Source: JBBBNV01 sp037137075 (GTDB lineage: Bacteria; Bacillota; Bacilli; Paenibacillales; NBRC-103111). Taken from it: a stretch of 64,000 nucleotides of DNA. The stretch lies in contig NZ_JBBBNV010000001.1 of the NCBI RefSeq assembly GCF_037137075.1, positions 620,001 to 684,000 on the forward strand. The letters are read 5' to 3'. Under the pieces are notes generated by a model, which saw only the letters and a list, made by a program, of their open reading frames with translations, was not told where the DNA came from and did no database searches. The position numbers and the translations under genes are program-made. This document shows positions 41,937-50,658 of this stretch, piece by piece (the stretch's first letter is position 1; each line of letters opens with the position of its first letter).

Positions 41937-42218
41937 ATGTTTCGCCGCTACTCCCCTTTTATGTATATTGTTGGCGTGTTTATGGTAATCGGGCTGCTCA
42001 CCAGCGTTATAAAAAACCCAAGCGGCCTTGCGCTGCCGGTCATTATTTTCGCCGTGGTGTTCTACTTGTGGAAATTTCCGCCCAAGCGCTTTCGGGGCGG
42101 CGGCTTTACTTCCGGCCCCAGCCCCCGGATGAAGCAGCAGCCGAAAAGCAAGACCGCCAAATTCCGCGTCATTCCGGGCAGTAAAACCGATGATGAGGAA
42201 CCGCCGAAATATCACTAA
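41937..42218 (+). CDS. Small membrane protein at the yqhP position
   Basis: A 93-residue protein with two hydrophobic helices (about 7-23 and 29-45), then a Gly/Arg/Pro-rich basic cytoplasmic region. It follows yqhQ by 10 bases with AGGTG before the ATG. It sits where yqhP sits in B. subtilis, but I cannot confirm homology. No known function. Confidence 0.75.
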   Translation: MFRRYSPFMYIVGVFMVIGLLTSVIKNPSGLALPVIIFAVVFYLWKFPPKRFRGGGFTSGPSPRMKQQPKSKTAKFRVIPGSKTDDEEPPKYH

Positions 42219-42237
42219 GCTGTAGTTTACGGCAGCT

Positions 42238-42270
42238 GACGCCCTTCCTAGGAAGGGCGTCATTTTTTTT
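42238..42270 (+). terminator. Terminator after the yqhP-position gene
   Basis: A near-perfect palindrome with arms GACGCCCTTCC and GGAAGGGCGTC, then eight T on the plus strand. The T run encodes the Lys-Lys end of the convergent patatin gene. Confidence 0.92.
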
Positions 42271-43261
42271 CTGCTTGCTGCTGGGCGGCAGCGGCCGACT
42301 GCATCCGGCGGACCTTGTTCATTTCCTGAACGTAATGGCCTACGGTCCAGCTCGAGAAATATTGCCTTCCCGCTTCAAGACCGGAATCGTACAGCGCCAT
42401 GCTTTTTTCCGGGCTAATATCAAAATCTGTTACGCGGACACCGAGAGTAGGAATCTTGATGGTCCGAAATACATTATGCTGCTCGATATAGCGCTGATCA
42501 TGAGCCTCCATCATGGTGGAGAACAGTGCCGTCAGCATGGAAAGCGGGCCGCGGATCTGGTGCTGGCGGCTGTCGGAGATACCCACAAGCTGAAAGCCGA
42601 GCGTCGGGACCACACTGGATACCTTCGGAGATTCCTCCCGGTCAAACAGCCATAACGGGAAATTGCTGAGCAGTCCGCCGTCCACCACGTACACAAACTG
42701 CTGCGCGAACGGGAGCTGCGGCTTCTGCTTCTGAAACGGCTTTCGTAAAATGACCGGATCAAAAAAATAAGGAATGCTGGTGCTCATGCGCACCGCCCGA
42801 GCCACAGACAATTGTGCAGGCTTCCAGCCATACTGCTCAATGTCGTCCGGCAGGACGAGCAGCTTTCCCTGCGAAATGTCGGAGGCAACGATTTTCAGTG
42901 TGCCGGGCTTCAAATCAGCAAAGGTCCGAACCCCCTTGGCGGCAAGCTTGTGAGCCATCCACCGCTCCAGCGCTTCCCCTGAATACAGCCCCTTCTTAAT
43001 AAACAGGCGGACAGCCGGGCCGATAATCCTGATTTGATGGAGCGGCCCTTTTTTGATAAACGAAGTGAAAGGGGTTGAAGCGATTATATCCCTCATTTCT
43101 TCCGGCGTGTACCCTGCCGCCAGCATAGAGGCCACCATAGAGCCCGAGGAGGTGCCTGCGACACGCTCAAATTGAATTCCTTTCTCCTGCGCGGCCTGGA
43201 GCGCTCCAACAAGTCCGATAGCCTTCACGCCCCCACCTTCAAAAACAGCATTAATTTTCAT
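42260..43261 (-). CDS. yqhO: Patatin-like phospholipase (YqhO)
   Basis: A 333-residue acyl hydrolase with the oxyanion-hole motif FEGGGVKAIG, the nucleophile GTSSGSM (about 33-39), and the Asp of the dyad in VVDGGLLSNFP. A patatin domain covers about 5-205. The substrate is a phospholipid or acylglycerol, unproven. The open frame begins at 43285, but GGGAG and protein homology favour the ATG at 43261. Position as in B. subtilis yqhO, beside mntR. Confidence 0.9.
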   Translation of the reverse strand: MKINAVFEGGGVKAIGLVGALQAAQEKGIQFERVAGTSSGSMVASMLAAGYTPEEMRDIIASTPFTSFIKKGPLHQIRIIGPAVRLFIKKGLYSGEALERWMAHKLAAKGVRTFADLKPGTLKIVASDISQGKLLVLPDDIEQYGWKPAQLSVARAVRMSTSIPYFFDPVILRKPFQKQKPQLPFAQQFVYVVDGGLLSNFPLWLFDREESPKVSSVVPTLGFQLVGISDSRQHQIRGPLSMLTALFSTMMEAHDQRYIEQHNVFRTIKIPTLGVRVTDFDISPEKSMALYDSGLEAGRQYFSSWTVGHYVQEMNKVRRMQSAAAAQQQAEKK

Positions 43262-43442
43262 ACCGCATTCCGCTCCCTCTCCCACCAGGCTCCCGATCGC
43301 ATTAGTGCCAGCCCAATCTAACCCAGGCCGAGCCGCTGTATCGGACCCTCCGGTTTTATCACCGCTCTTTTAGGTCTATGCCGGGAATGGTTGTACGTAT
43401 GAGATTTGGAGGCAGACAAGGAAATAAAAGTCCGGAAAACGC

Positions 43443-43485
43443 AAAAAACCTCCCATGCAGCCGGCAATCCTGCCGGTAGGGAGGT
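43443..43485 (-). terminator. Terminator after mntR
   Basis: ACCTCCC-CCGGC pairs with GCCGG-GGGAGGT and six T follow on the minus strand, 22 bases past mntR. Confidence 0.9.
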
Positions 43486-43506
43486 ATGTATTGCTAGAAA
43501 ACAGTA

Positions 43507-43932
43507 TTATTCCGATTCCAATTCCTTGCGTATCGATGCCAGTAGGTCCGCCTGCTCCGGATGACGGTGAAAATATTCCACCAGCACCTCGATGCACGTA
43601 ATCGAATCCCAGCTTAAATGATGCTCAATGCCTTCCACATCCGTGTAAATGTTCTCCTCTTGCACACCAATCAGCTGCAAAAATTGCTCCAGCAGCTGGT
43701 GTCGGTCTACCAGACGTTTGCCCATCTTTTTCCCTTTGGAGGTGAGGACCAGCCCACGGTACTTCTCATAAACGAGATAGTTATCCTTGTCGAGCTTCTG
43801 AATCATTTTCGTCACGGAGGAGGGATGCACTTCCAGTCCCTCGGCGATATCGGACACCCGGGCATACCCTTTTTCATCGATGAGCTTGTAGATTCGTTCC
43901 AAATAATCTTCCATGCTCGGTGTGGCCGCCAC
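43507..43932 (-). CDS. mntR: Manganese transport regulator MntR
   Basis: A DtxR-family repressor that shuts off manganese uptake when Mn(II) is bound. The 141-residue protein has SMEDYLERIYKLIDEKGYARVSDIAEGLEVHPSSVTKMIQKLDKD as winged helix (start and end given by SMEDY and LDKD), then metal ligands in LLEQFLQLIGV and DVEGIEHHLSW. Near-identical blocks to B. subtilis MntR. The frame begins at an ATG at 43950, but GAAGGGGG is correctly spaced for the GTG at 43932. Confidence 0.95.
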   Translation of the reverse strand: MAATPSMEDYLERIYKLIDEKGYARVSDIAEGLEVHPSSVTKMIQKLDKDNYLVYEKYRGLVLTSKGKKMGKRLVDRHQLLEQFLQLIGVQEENIYTDVEGIEHHLSWDSITCIEVLVEYFHRHPEQADLLASIRKELESE

Positions 43933-44104
43933 GCTTGTTCCCCCTTCCATCGCTTGTTACGCACATAGTATAATACACGTTCACCCGGCATAAAGCAAGC
44001 TTCCCTGCGGCTTACTTGAAATTGTCAGGAGTGCTGCAAGCGCTATTCCGGCCAAAATAACGACGTCTTTCGTCACGGCCCTACAAGCCCCAAAGGAGGA
44101 ACAA

Positions 44105-45166
44105 ATGATGCCATCCGCCTTGGAAGCGCCTTCCAAAAATACATTGATGTTTGTGCCCGATTTGGTGTATTTCGAGCCGGGTGCTCTGGAATATGAGAAA
44201 GGACGCCGGATTCACGCCTGGGCAGAGGAGCAGAACTTGCCCATTCGCATCACCCCTTCCCATAACCGTATCACCGGCCTGCCGGGAGAAAGTGACCTGG
44301 AAAAGTACCGCCTTGCCAAGCGGACCCTTGTTGTCGGCGTGCGAAAAACCTTAACATTCGATACGTCCAAGCCCTCCGCAGAATACGCGATACCGATTGC
44401 AACCGGCTGCATGGGCCATTGTCACTACTGTTATCTGCAGACAACACTAGGCGCCAAGCCGTATATCCGGGTATATGTGAATACGGATGACATCATGCAA
44501 GCGGCCAAGCAATATATCGATGAACGGGCGCCGGAAATAACCCGCTTTGAAGCAGCCTGTACTTCGGACCCGGTCGGTCTCGAGCATATCAGCAGCTCGC
44601 TCAGGGAATTAATTGAGTTTATGGGCCAAGAAGAATACGGCCGTCTCCGGTTTGTAACCAAATTTCATCATGTCGATTCGCTGTTGACTGCAAAGCATAA
44701 CAACCATACCCGATTCCGCTTCAGTGTCAATGCCGATTATGTCATCAAAAATTTTGAGCCGGCCACCTCCTCCTTCGAGGAGCGCATTGAAGCCGCGGGC
44801 AAAGTGGCCCGAGCCGGATACCCGCTCGGATTTATTATTGCCCCCATTATATGGCATGACGGCTGGGAGCAAGGCTACGCCGCTCTATTGCAAAAGCTGG
44901 CTCACGCGCTGCCGCCCGAAGCCGTCCGCGATTTAACCTTTGAGCTGATACAGCACCGTTTTACCAAAACAGCCAAAACCGTTATCGAGCAGCGCTACCC
45001 CAAAACCAAGCTGGAAATGGATGAGGCTAAGCGCAAATATAAGTGGGGGCGCTGGGGACAGGGCAAGTATGTATATCCCGATGAACAAGCAAATGCGCTC
45101 CGCGAATTTATCACTGAGCGCATCTTTGAGCATTTTCCCGAAGCTTCCATTGATTATTTTACGTAG
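44105..45166 (+). CDS. splB: Spore photoproduct lyase
   Basis: A radical-SAM enzyme that reverses the thymine dimer spore photoproduct in germinating spores. The 353-residue protein has the cluster motif CMGHCHYCYLQ (about 99-109; three Cys as CxxxCxxC), AACTSDPVGLEH, FRFSVNADYVI and the closing WGRWGQGKYVYPDE, all typical of SplB. AAAGGAGG precedes the tandem ATG. It is monocistronic, facing ccdA with only 4 bases between stop codons. No clear sigma-G promoter was found upstream. Confidence 0.95.
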   Translation: MMPSALEAPSKNTLMFVPDLVYFEPGALEYEKGRRIHAWAEEQNLPIRITPSHNRITGLPGESDLEKYRLAKRTLVVGVRKTLTFDTSKPSAEYAIPIATGCMGHCHYCYLQTTLGAKPYIRVYVNTDDIMQAAKQYIDERAPEITRFEAACTSDPVGLEHISSSLRELIEFMGQEEYGRLRFVTKFHHVDSLLTAKHNNHTRFRFSVNADYVIKNFEPATSSFEERIEAAGKVARAGYPLGFIIAPIIWHDGWEQGYAALLQKLAHALPPEAVRDLTFELIQHRFTKTAKTVIEQRYPKTKLEMDEAKRKYKWGRWGQGKYVYPDEQANALREFITERIFEHFPEASIDYFT

Positions 45167-45170
45167 GACA

Positions 45171-45884
45171 CTAGAACTTCAGCCAATCCGGCGTCCGCTC
45201 TTGCAGCCAGACTGTAATCAGCAGCATCCGGTCCGTAAATAGCAGAACAGCAATCACGATCATTAACGCGCCGCCGGCCTTCATCAATGCCCCGGAATAC
45301 CGCAATATCCATTTCGTTGTTCCAATAAAAAAGGACAGGACGAAAAACGGAACCGCGAATCCGATGGAATAAGCTGTCATCAGCGTAAACCAGTCACTCG
45401 GGCTGGTCGCCGCCAGACCCAATATGCCGCCGAGAATCGGGCCTACGCACGGAGACCAGCCTGCGGCAAAACCGATGCCGATGACAAGCGATCCGAAGTA
45501 GCCGGCAGGCTTGTTTTTAAACTGAAACTTCATATCCCTCATCAGCCATTGGGGCTGAAGCACGCCTAACAGCACAAGGCCCATAATCAAAATCAACAGT
45601 GCCGCAACCTGACGGATGGCATCCTTATAGTCATAAAACAAATCTGCGACTAAATTCACCCCGTAGCCTAGGGTATAGAACACCAGCGAGAATCCGATAA
45701 TAAAGCACAATGTATGTCCCATCGTCGTTAAGCGAACCTCGCGGGCGCTTCGTTCGTCCTTCAGCTTGGATACCGAGATGCCTGTTATGTAGGACAAATA
45801 GGACGGATACAGCGGGAGACAGCAGGGTGAAATAAACGAAGCAAAACCTGCCCACAGGGCAATCCAGATCGTGATCTGATCCAC
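45171..45884 (-). CDS. ccdA: Cytochrome c biogenesis protein CcdA
   Basis: Moves reducing equivalents across the membrane to extracytoplasmic thiol-disulfide proteins in cytochrome c maturation and sporulation. The 237-residue, six-helix protein has the first redox Cys region FISPCCLPLYPSYLSYITG and the second GWSPCVGPILGGILG. Start is GTG. It lies 24 bases after the zinc permease gene in the same direction, so it may be on the zinc transcript, an unusual pairing. Confidence 0.92.
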   Translation of the reverse strand: MDQITIWIALWAGFASFISPCCLPLYPSYLSYITGISVSKLKDERSAREVRLTTMGHTLCFIIGFSLVFYTLGYGVNLVADLFYDYKDAIRQVAALLILIMGLVLLGVLQPQWLMRDMKFQFKNKPAGYFGSLVIGIGFAAGWSPCVGPILGGILGLAATSPSDWFTLMTAYSIGFAVPFFVLSFFIGTTKWILRYSGALMKAGGALMIVIAVLLFTDRMLLITVWLQERTPDWLKF

Positions 45885-45908
45885 AGTCGATGACCTCTTT
45901 TCTTCATT

Positions 45909-46712
45909 CTAGGTACGAACGCCCCGCTTCACAAATAAGGAGATACCCAGCATCGTAATTAGAGCAAGCACGATTGTTGCTCCCGGCGCCGTATCCCACA
46001 GCCCCGCTGTAATGAGTCCTCCGATGACAGCAATTTCGGCAACAAGCATTGAAATAAAGATCGTTTGCTTGAAGCTGCGGCTCAAAACGAGACTGCATGC
46101 GGCTGGAACGGTCACCAGCGCGGAGACGAGCAGAGCGCCGACAATTTTGATCGCAACGCTGATGACAAGAGCGGTCAATATCGTCATCATCAGATTCAGG
46201 GAGCGCATCGGCAGTCCGCTGACGCTTGCTGCATCCTCATCGAACACGAGCAGGAACAGCTCTTTGTAATAAGCGGCGATAAAGCCGATAACGATGACAG
46301 TAACGAGCAGCGTAACGCCGACATCCATCCAATCCAGCGTAAGAATGCTCCCGAACAAATAGCTTTGCACATTAATGTTAAAGCCTTTTCCCATGGTAAA
46401 CAACAAGGAGGCCAAGGCTACCCCGCCCGACATCATAATCGCAATCGACAGCTCGGCATACGTCTTGTAAGCTTTGCGCAGCTTCTCAATCGCGAACGAA
46501 GCGACGACTGCAAACAGCAGCCCGACGAACAGGGGGTAAATATTAATGAGAAGCCCGAGCGCGACTCCTGCTATCGAGACGTGAGCCAGAGTATCCCCAA
46601 TCATGGAAAGCCGCCGAAGCACCAGAAATATACCGAGCAGCGGCGCAGCAAGCCCGATCAAAATCCCTCCGATCAGGGCGCGAATAAAAAATTCATACGT
46701 GAAAATATCCAA
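45909..46712 (-). CDS. znuB: Zinc ABC transporter permease
   Basis: A 267-residue permease of the ABC-3 family with about eight transmembrane helices, RRLSMIGDTLAHVSIAGVALGLL and the late SVAIKIVGALLVSALVTVPAACSLVLSRSF. TTG start with AAAGGAAG before it. It is 15 bases after znuC. Manganese transporters look similar; the zinc assignment comes from the His-rich binding protein and Zur box. Equivalent to AdcB. Confidence 0.9.
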   Translation of the reverse strand: MDIFTYEFFIRALIGGILIGLAAPLLGIFLVLRRLSMIGDTLAHVSIAGVALGLLINIYPLFVGLLFAVVASFAIEKLRKAYKTYAELSIAIMMSGGVALASLLFTMGKGFNINVQSYLFGSILTLDWMDVGVTLLVTVIVIGFIAAYYKELFLLVFDEDAASVSGLPMRSLNLMMTILTALVISVAIKIVGALLVSALVTVPAACSLVLSRSFKQTIFISMLVAEIAVIGGLITAGLWDTAPGATIVLALITMLGISLFVKRGVRT

Positions 46713-46727
46713 GCCTGCTCTTCCTTT

Positions 46728-47516
46728 CTACTTTGCGTACTCCGGCTCAAGCCGGCCCCGCAAATCCCGCAGCGAATGCGTAATGCTCGTTTCCCGGCAA
46801 TCCTCCAGGCTATGGGAATGCTTGACATAGAAATTCAGCTTGCCGGCGGTTTGCTTCGGCTGTCCGCCCAAATAAGATTTCATCAGGTCAACATCATGGG
46901 AGACCATCAGAAAGGTCAGGTTATGGTGCTCATGCATGTGACGCAGCAAATGGAAAAAATGGTCCTGTGTTTCCGCATCAACGCCGGTCATCGGTTCATC
47001 CAGGATAAGCAAGTCCGGGTTGTTAATCAAGGCTCGGGCGAGGAAAACCCGCTGCTGCTGTCCCCCGGACAACAACCCGATACGCTTCTCCGCCAAATCC
47101 TCGATGCTGAGCGCATGCATCGCTTCTTCACAGCGGGCCATATCACTGCTGCTAACACGGCGGAATAGCCGTTTGCGGCTGAACAAGCCGGATAAGACGA
47201 CCTCACGCACCGTAGCCGGAAATAAGGGATTAAAGTTTTTCTTTTGCGGGACATAGCCGATTCGTTCCCAGTCTTTAAATTGAGAAATAGCCTGACCAAA
47301 GAGCCGAATGTCTCCTTGGTTAGGCTTGAGCAAACCGACAATCATTTTGAGCAGCGTGCTTTTTCCGGCGCCGTTTGAGCCGATGAGCCCCACAAAGTCC
47401 CTTTGATACAGCGTAAAGCTTAGCCCTTCAATGACAGGCTGCTGTTCATAGTGAAAGCTTACGTCCTCCAGGGTGATCATGCTTTGGTGACAATGCGGTT
47501 CGATCAGTTTTTTCAT
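46728..47516 (-). CDS. znuC: Zinc ABC transporter ATP-binding protein
   Basis: The 262-residue ATPase has Walker A GSNGAGKSTLLKM, Q-loop YVPQKKNFNPLFP, signature LLSGGQQQRVFLARAL, Walker B LLILDEPMTG and H-loop MVSHD. The frame opens at 47534, but AAGGAG is properly spaced for the ATG at 47516. Middle of znuA-znuC-znuB. Equivalent to AdcC. Confidence 0.9.
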   Translation of the reverse strand: MKKLIEPHCHQSMITLEDVSFHYEQQPVIEGLSFTLYQRDFVGLIGSNGAGKSTLLKMIVGLLKPNQGDIRLFGQAISQFKDWERIGYVPQKKNFNPLFPATVREVVLSGLFSRKRLFRRVSSSDMARCEEAMHALSIEDLAEKRIGLLSGGQQQRVFLARALINNPDLLILDEPMTGVDAETQDHFFHLLRHMHEHHNLTFLMVSHDVDLMKSYLGGQPKQTAGKLNFYVKHSHSLEDCRETSITHSLRDLRGRLEPEYAK

Positions 47517-47547
47517 CACGGACGGCTCCTTCAAATCATATCGTACT

Positions 47548-48504
47548 CTATTGTAATCCTTTGACGAGATTTTGCAAATTGTTCTCCATTAAAGTGAAAT
47601 AATCTGCGCCCGACTTCTCCTGCTCCTCCGTCAGGCCCTCCAGCGGGTTCAGAACGAGCAGTGTTTTGACTCCCGTATCCGCAGCTAGCGCTTTGGCGAC
47701 TTTATCCGAAACCAGCTCCTCGAAAAAGATAGCTTTGACCTGGTTTTGTCTGACAAAGCTTGCGATTTCCTTCATCGACTGGGCCGTCGGCTCCGCATCA
47801 GGGGCCAGGCCCATTATCGGCAGCTGCTTCAAGCCGTATTCCTTGGCCAAATACGCAAAGGCATCGTGCGAGACGACGATATTTTTATTCGGCAGCTTCC
47901 CGAGGGTGTTCTGAAACTTGTTGTGCAGCGCATCCAGCCGGGCGCTCAGCTGAGCAAAATTGGCCTCGTAGTCTGACTTATGAGCGGCATCGGCTGAAAT
48001 CAGCGCATGCTTGATGTTTTCGGCCATGTTCTTGGCCTGCAGCGGGCTCAGCCACACATGAGGATTAAATTCCAATTCCTCATGCTCGTGGCCGTGGCCG
48101 CTGTCTTCACCGTGCCCCTCTTGTTCTTCGGCTCGAATCAGATCAATTCCTTTGCTCGCCTCAACGACTTGCAGAGCGCTGTTTTTGTTCAAACTGCCGA
48201 GGAAATTGCCGACCCAGCCTTCCAAGCCGGCACCGTTATAGACAAACACCTGCGCGGCGGACAGATGTTTCATATCGCTCGATTTCGGCGTCCAATCATG
48301 CGGCTCGACCCCTGTCGGCACCAGGTTCACAACGTTCACATGCTCGCCGCCGATTTTGTTTGTGAAATCATATAACGGATAAAAGCTGGTAATAACGTTA
48401 ACCTTGCCCTCCACCATCTTGGCCTGATTTCCCCCGCATGCGGACATCAGCGCCAGCGCCGCCGTTACCAGCAGCAGGAAGCCTGCTTTGATGCTGCTTT
48501 TCAT
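47548..48504 (-). CDS. znuA: Zinc-binding lipoprotein of the zinc ABC transporter
   Basis: A 318-residue cluster A-I metal-binding lipoprotein: signal peptide ending in the lipobox ALMSACGG (Cys about 23), metal-ligand His in GVEPHDWTPK (about 67), a His-rich charged loop GHGEDSGHGHEHEEL (about 134-148), and later His in NPHVWLSP and VVSHDAFAYL. The loop marks zinc rather than manganese binders. The Zur-type operator 30 bases upstream supports zinc control. Equivalent to AdcA. Confidence 0.92.
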   Translation of the reverse strand: MKSSIKAGFLLLVTAALALMSACGGNQAKMVEGKVNVITSFYPLYDFTNKIGGEHVNVVNLVPTGVEPHDWTPKSSDMKHLSAAQVFVYNGAGLEGWVGNFLGSLNKNSALQVVEASKGIDLIRAEEQEGHGEDSGHGHEHEELEFNPHVWLSPLQAKNMAENIKHALISADAAHKSDYEANFAQLSARLDALHNKFQNTLGKLPNKNIVVSHDAFAYLAKEYGLKQLPIMGLAPDAEPTAQSMKEIASFVRQNQVKAIFFEELVSDKVAKALAADTGVKTLLVLNPLEGLTEEQEKSGADYFTLMENNLQNLVKGLQ

Positions 48505-48535
48505 GTTCCACTCGTTCCTCTCAATTCTATGATTC

Positions 48536-48556
48536 TAATAGTAATCTTTACTATTA
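48536..48556 (-). promoter_or_regulatory. Zur box of the zinc transporter operon
   Basis: A perfect dyad with 9-base arms TAATAGTAA and TTACTATTA around AGA. It matches most of the Firmicute Zur core GTAATnATTAC and lies just downstream of the -10, covering the start of transcription, a position suited to repression. Confidence 0.78.
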
Positions 48557-48568
48557 ATTGCATTGTTG

Positions 48569-48597
48569 ATTATACGCGCCCTCGTCCGCGATTGCAA
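48569..48597 (-). promoter_or_regulatory. Sigma-A promoter of znuA-znuC-znuB
   Basis: Minus-strand TTGCAA (48592-48597) and a perfect TATAAT (48569-48574) with a 17-base spacer. Confidence 0.82.
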
Positions 48598-48745
48598 GAG
48601 CGCGAGTAGAAATGAACCAGATTGCAGCATAACATGGCCAGCTTTTATCAAGGTCATGAAAATTTTGCCAGCTTTGAAAGGAGTTTGCCGATTACTGTCG
48701 AATTGATTTTGAATATACCAGAAAACAACAGGATAGGGAGAGGCT

Positions 48746-50584
48746 ATGCTTCTAAGAATCATGTCCCGGTTCAAACCAGAAACACTGCGTGCCCGTATGA
48801 AGTGGACCGTTGCACTTATTTGTATTCCGGTCAGCCTTGCCGGCGTCGCCGTGTTCTCCAAAATGTCCTATGATGCGCAAATGGCCCAAAAATTAAAACA
48901 ACTGAAGCAGGCCGCCTCCATACAACAGCTTTATCTGGAGCAATGGCTCCAGCACCGCACCGCTGATTTAAAAACCCTCAACGGCAAGCCGGCCTTTCAA
49001 GCCCCCTTCTCGAACGATACCCAGCAAGAGCTGGCCGAATTCAAACGCACCCACCCATTGTTTCAGGACGCGGCCTTTTATGACCGCAGCGGGCTGGAGA
49101 TCGTGCCTTTTCACCAAAAGCAGGATTACCAGCTTCCGGCCGGGGGGTTATTTGCCGATGCGCGGCAATGGAAAGCAACTGTGCTTGCCGTGAACAGTCT
49201 GGATCACAATAATCCCTACTTTATTGCAATCTCCATCCCCGTAGAAACAGCCGGGGGCTCGTTCGGGGGCATGATTGTCGGTCTGGTCAGCGCCAAGACG
49301 CTGGATAGAACGCTTAGCGAGGTAAAAACCGTCTCTACCAGCCGCTTCCTTCTTATCGACGCCAGCGGCCGGGCCCTGTACCGCTACGCCCCCGCCCATT
49401 CGACGAACCATCCGCTATTGCAGCTGGAGGATTACAGCCGCTTGTTCCAGCAAGCACACAGGCAAAGCAACACACCGGATACCAACGTTTGTTCGGGTCT
49501 TGCGGACTCCCTTTGCGCAGCCAGCCAGGTTGACCACGGGAATTGGTTAATAGTTGCCAGCCTCCCTTATACCGAAAAGCTGAAGCCGTATCTTCTGCAG
49601 CTATGGCTCGTCGTTGTCGTCGTGCTGCTGACAAACGCCCTGCTGCTCTTTATGATGGATCGGCTCTGGGTACTAATTATGCGGCCATTGAAGCATTTGC
49701 ATCGCGGAGCCGCCGCCCTGCAGAAGAGCCGCTATGATTATCAAATCCATTCGGACACTATCGCCAGGCTGCCCGCCGAGCTTCGCAGGCCCCTGGAAAC
49801 CTTTAACGAAATGGCACGGGTGCTTAATACCCAGATCAAAACGCTGGCTCAGACGGAAGCCCTGCTGCGCCGTTCGGAGAAGCTGTCCGTTGTCGGGCTT
49901 CTCGCTTCCGCAATGGCTCATGAAATCCGCAATCCGCTCACCTCCGTAAAAGGTTTTTTGCAGCTCATGCATCACCACCCGTCAGCGCTGGAATGCCGGG
50001 AGCAATATTTCCCGATTATGCTGACGGACATCGAACGCATTGAGCTTATTCTAAGCGAATTGCTCGTCCTCTCGAAGCCGCAGGCGCTGCACTTTCATCC
50101 GCGGGATATCCGGCTTATTCTGCAGCAAACCTTGCCCATCGTTGAAACAGAGGCCTCGCTGCGGGGCGTCCAGCTGCTGATGGAGCTTCCCTCGGTCCTC
50201 CCGCTTCTCGATTGCGAGGATAACCAATTGAAGCATGTCTTCATTCACGTGTTGAAAAATGCCATAGAGGCGATGCCCCATGGCGGGACTGTCGTCATTC
50301 AGGTTAGAACTGCCGGCGATAAGCTTCTGCTCCGGTTCACGGATCAAGGTGAAGGGATGTCCAGAGAGATGCTCAACCGGATTGGCGAGCCGTTCTACTC
50401 CACCAAAGAACAGGGAATGGGGCTTGGTCTTACCATATGCTACAAAATCGTCGAAAATCACGCCGGCCGGCTGCAAATTCACAGCACGCCGGGCAGAGGC
50501 ACGACTGTTGAAATGGTGCTTCCAATTCATCGACCCTTTCTACGCGGCGAACGGGAAGCATCCGCCTCCCAGGCAGGCCTGTAG
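48746..50584 (+). CDS. Orphan sensor histidine kinase, sporulation-kinase type
   Basis: A 612-residue membrane kinase: two transmembrane helices (about 19-41 and 283-310) around an extracellular sensor of Cache type (about 45-280), a short HAMP-like linker (about 315-370), then the dimerisation domain with phosphoacceptor His 392 in MAHEIRNPLTSVKGFLQLM and an ATPase domain with N-box HVLKNAIEAM, DQGEGMS and GMGLGLTICYKIVE. The H-box and absence of a partner response regulator are typical of kinases feeding the Spo0F-Spo0A phosphorelay. The sensor holds two Cys (249 and 257), a possible disulfide. Start set by GGGAG. Alone with its own terminator. Confidence 0.88.
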   Translation: MLLRIMSRFKPETLRARMKWTVALICIPVSLAGVAVFSKMSYDAQMAQKLKQLKQAASIQQLYLEQWLQHRTADLKTLNGKPAFQAPFSNDTQQELAEFKRTHPLFQDAAFYDRSGLEIVPFHQKQDYQLPAGGLFADARQWKATVLAVNSLDHNNPYFIAISIPVETAGGSFGGMIVGLVSAKTLDRTLSEVKTVSTSRFLLIDASGRALYRYAPAHSTNHPLLQLEDYSRLFQQAHRQSNTPDTNVCSGLADSLCAASQVDHGNWLIVASLPYTEKLKPYLLQLWLVVVVVLLTNALLLFMMDRLWVLIMRPLKHLHRGAAALQKSRYDYQIHSDTIARLPAELRRPLETFNEMARVLNTQIKTLAQTEALLRRSEKLSVVGLLASAMAHEIRNPLTSVKGFLQLMHHHPSALECREQYFPIMLTDIERIELILSELLVLSKPQALHFHPRDIRLILQQTLPIVETEASLRGVQLLMELPSVLPLLDCEDNQLKHVFIHVLKNAIEAMPHGGTVVIQVRTAGDKLLLRFTDQGEGMSREMLNRIGEPFYSTKEQGMGLGLTICYKIVENHAGRLQIHSTPGRGTTVEMVLPIHRPFLRGEREASASQAGL

Positions 50585-50596
50585 CGGCCTGTAAAC

Positions 50597-50650
50597 AGAG
50601 AAGCCCAGCCGCCATCTAGTCCTGGATGGGGCCGGGCTTCTCTTTTATTT
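50597..50650 (+). terminator. Terminator after the histidine kinase
   Basis: AGAGAAGCCC-GCC-CCATC pairs with GATGG-GGC-GGGCTTCTCT; TTTATTT follows on the plus strand. It also lies just beyond the convergent metG stop, where it could block read-through. Confidence 0.88.
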
Positions 50651-50658
50651 CAAAGTCC

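Noticed and set aside
46065..47168. 367-codon plus-strand open frame opposite znuB/znuC
   Set aside because: Antisense shadow; rich in Gln, His and Arg as expected from reverse-complemented membrane-protein codons.
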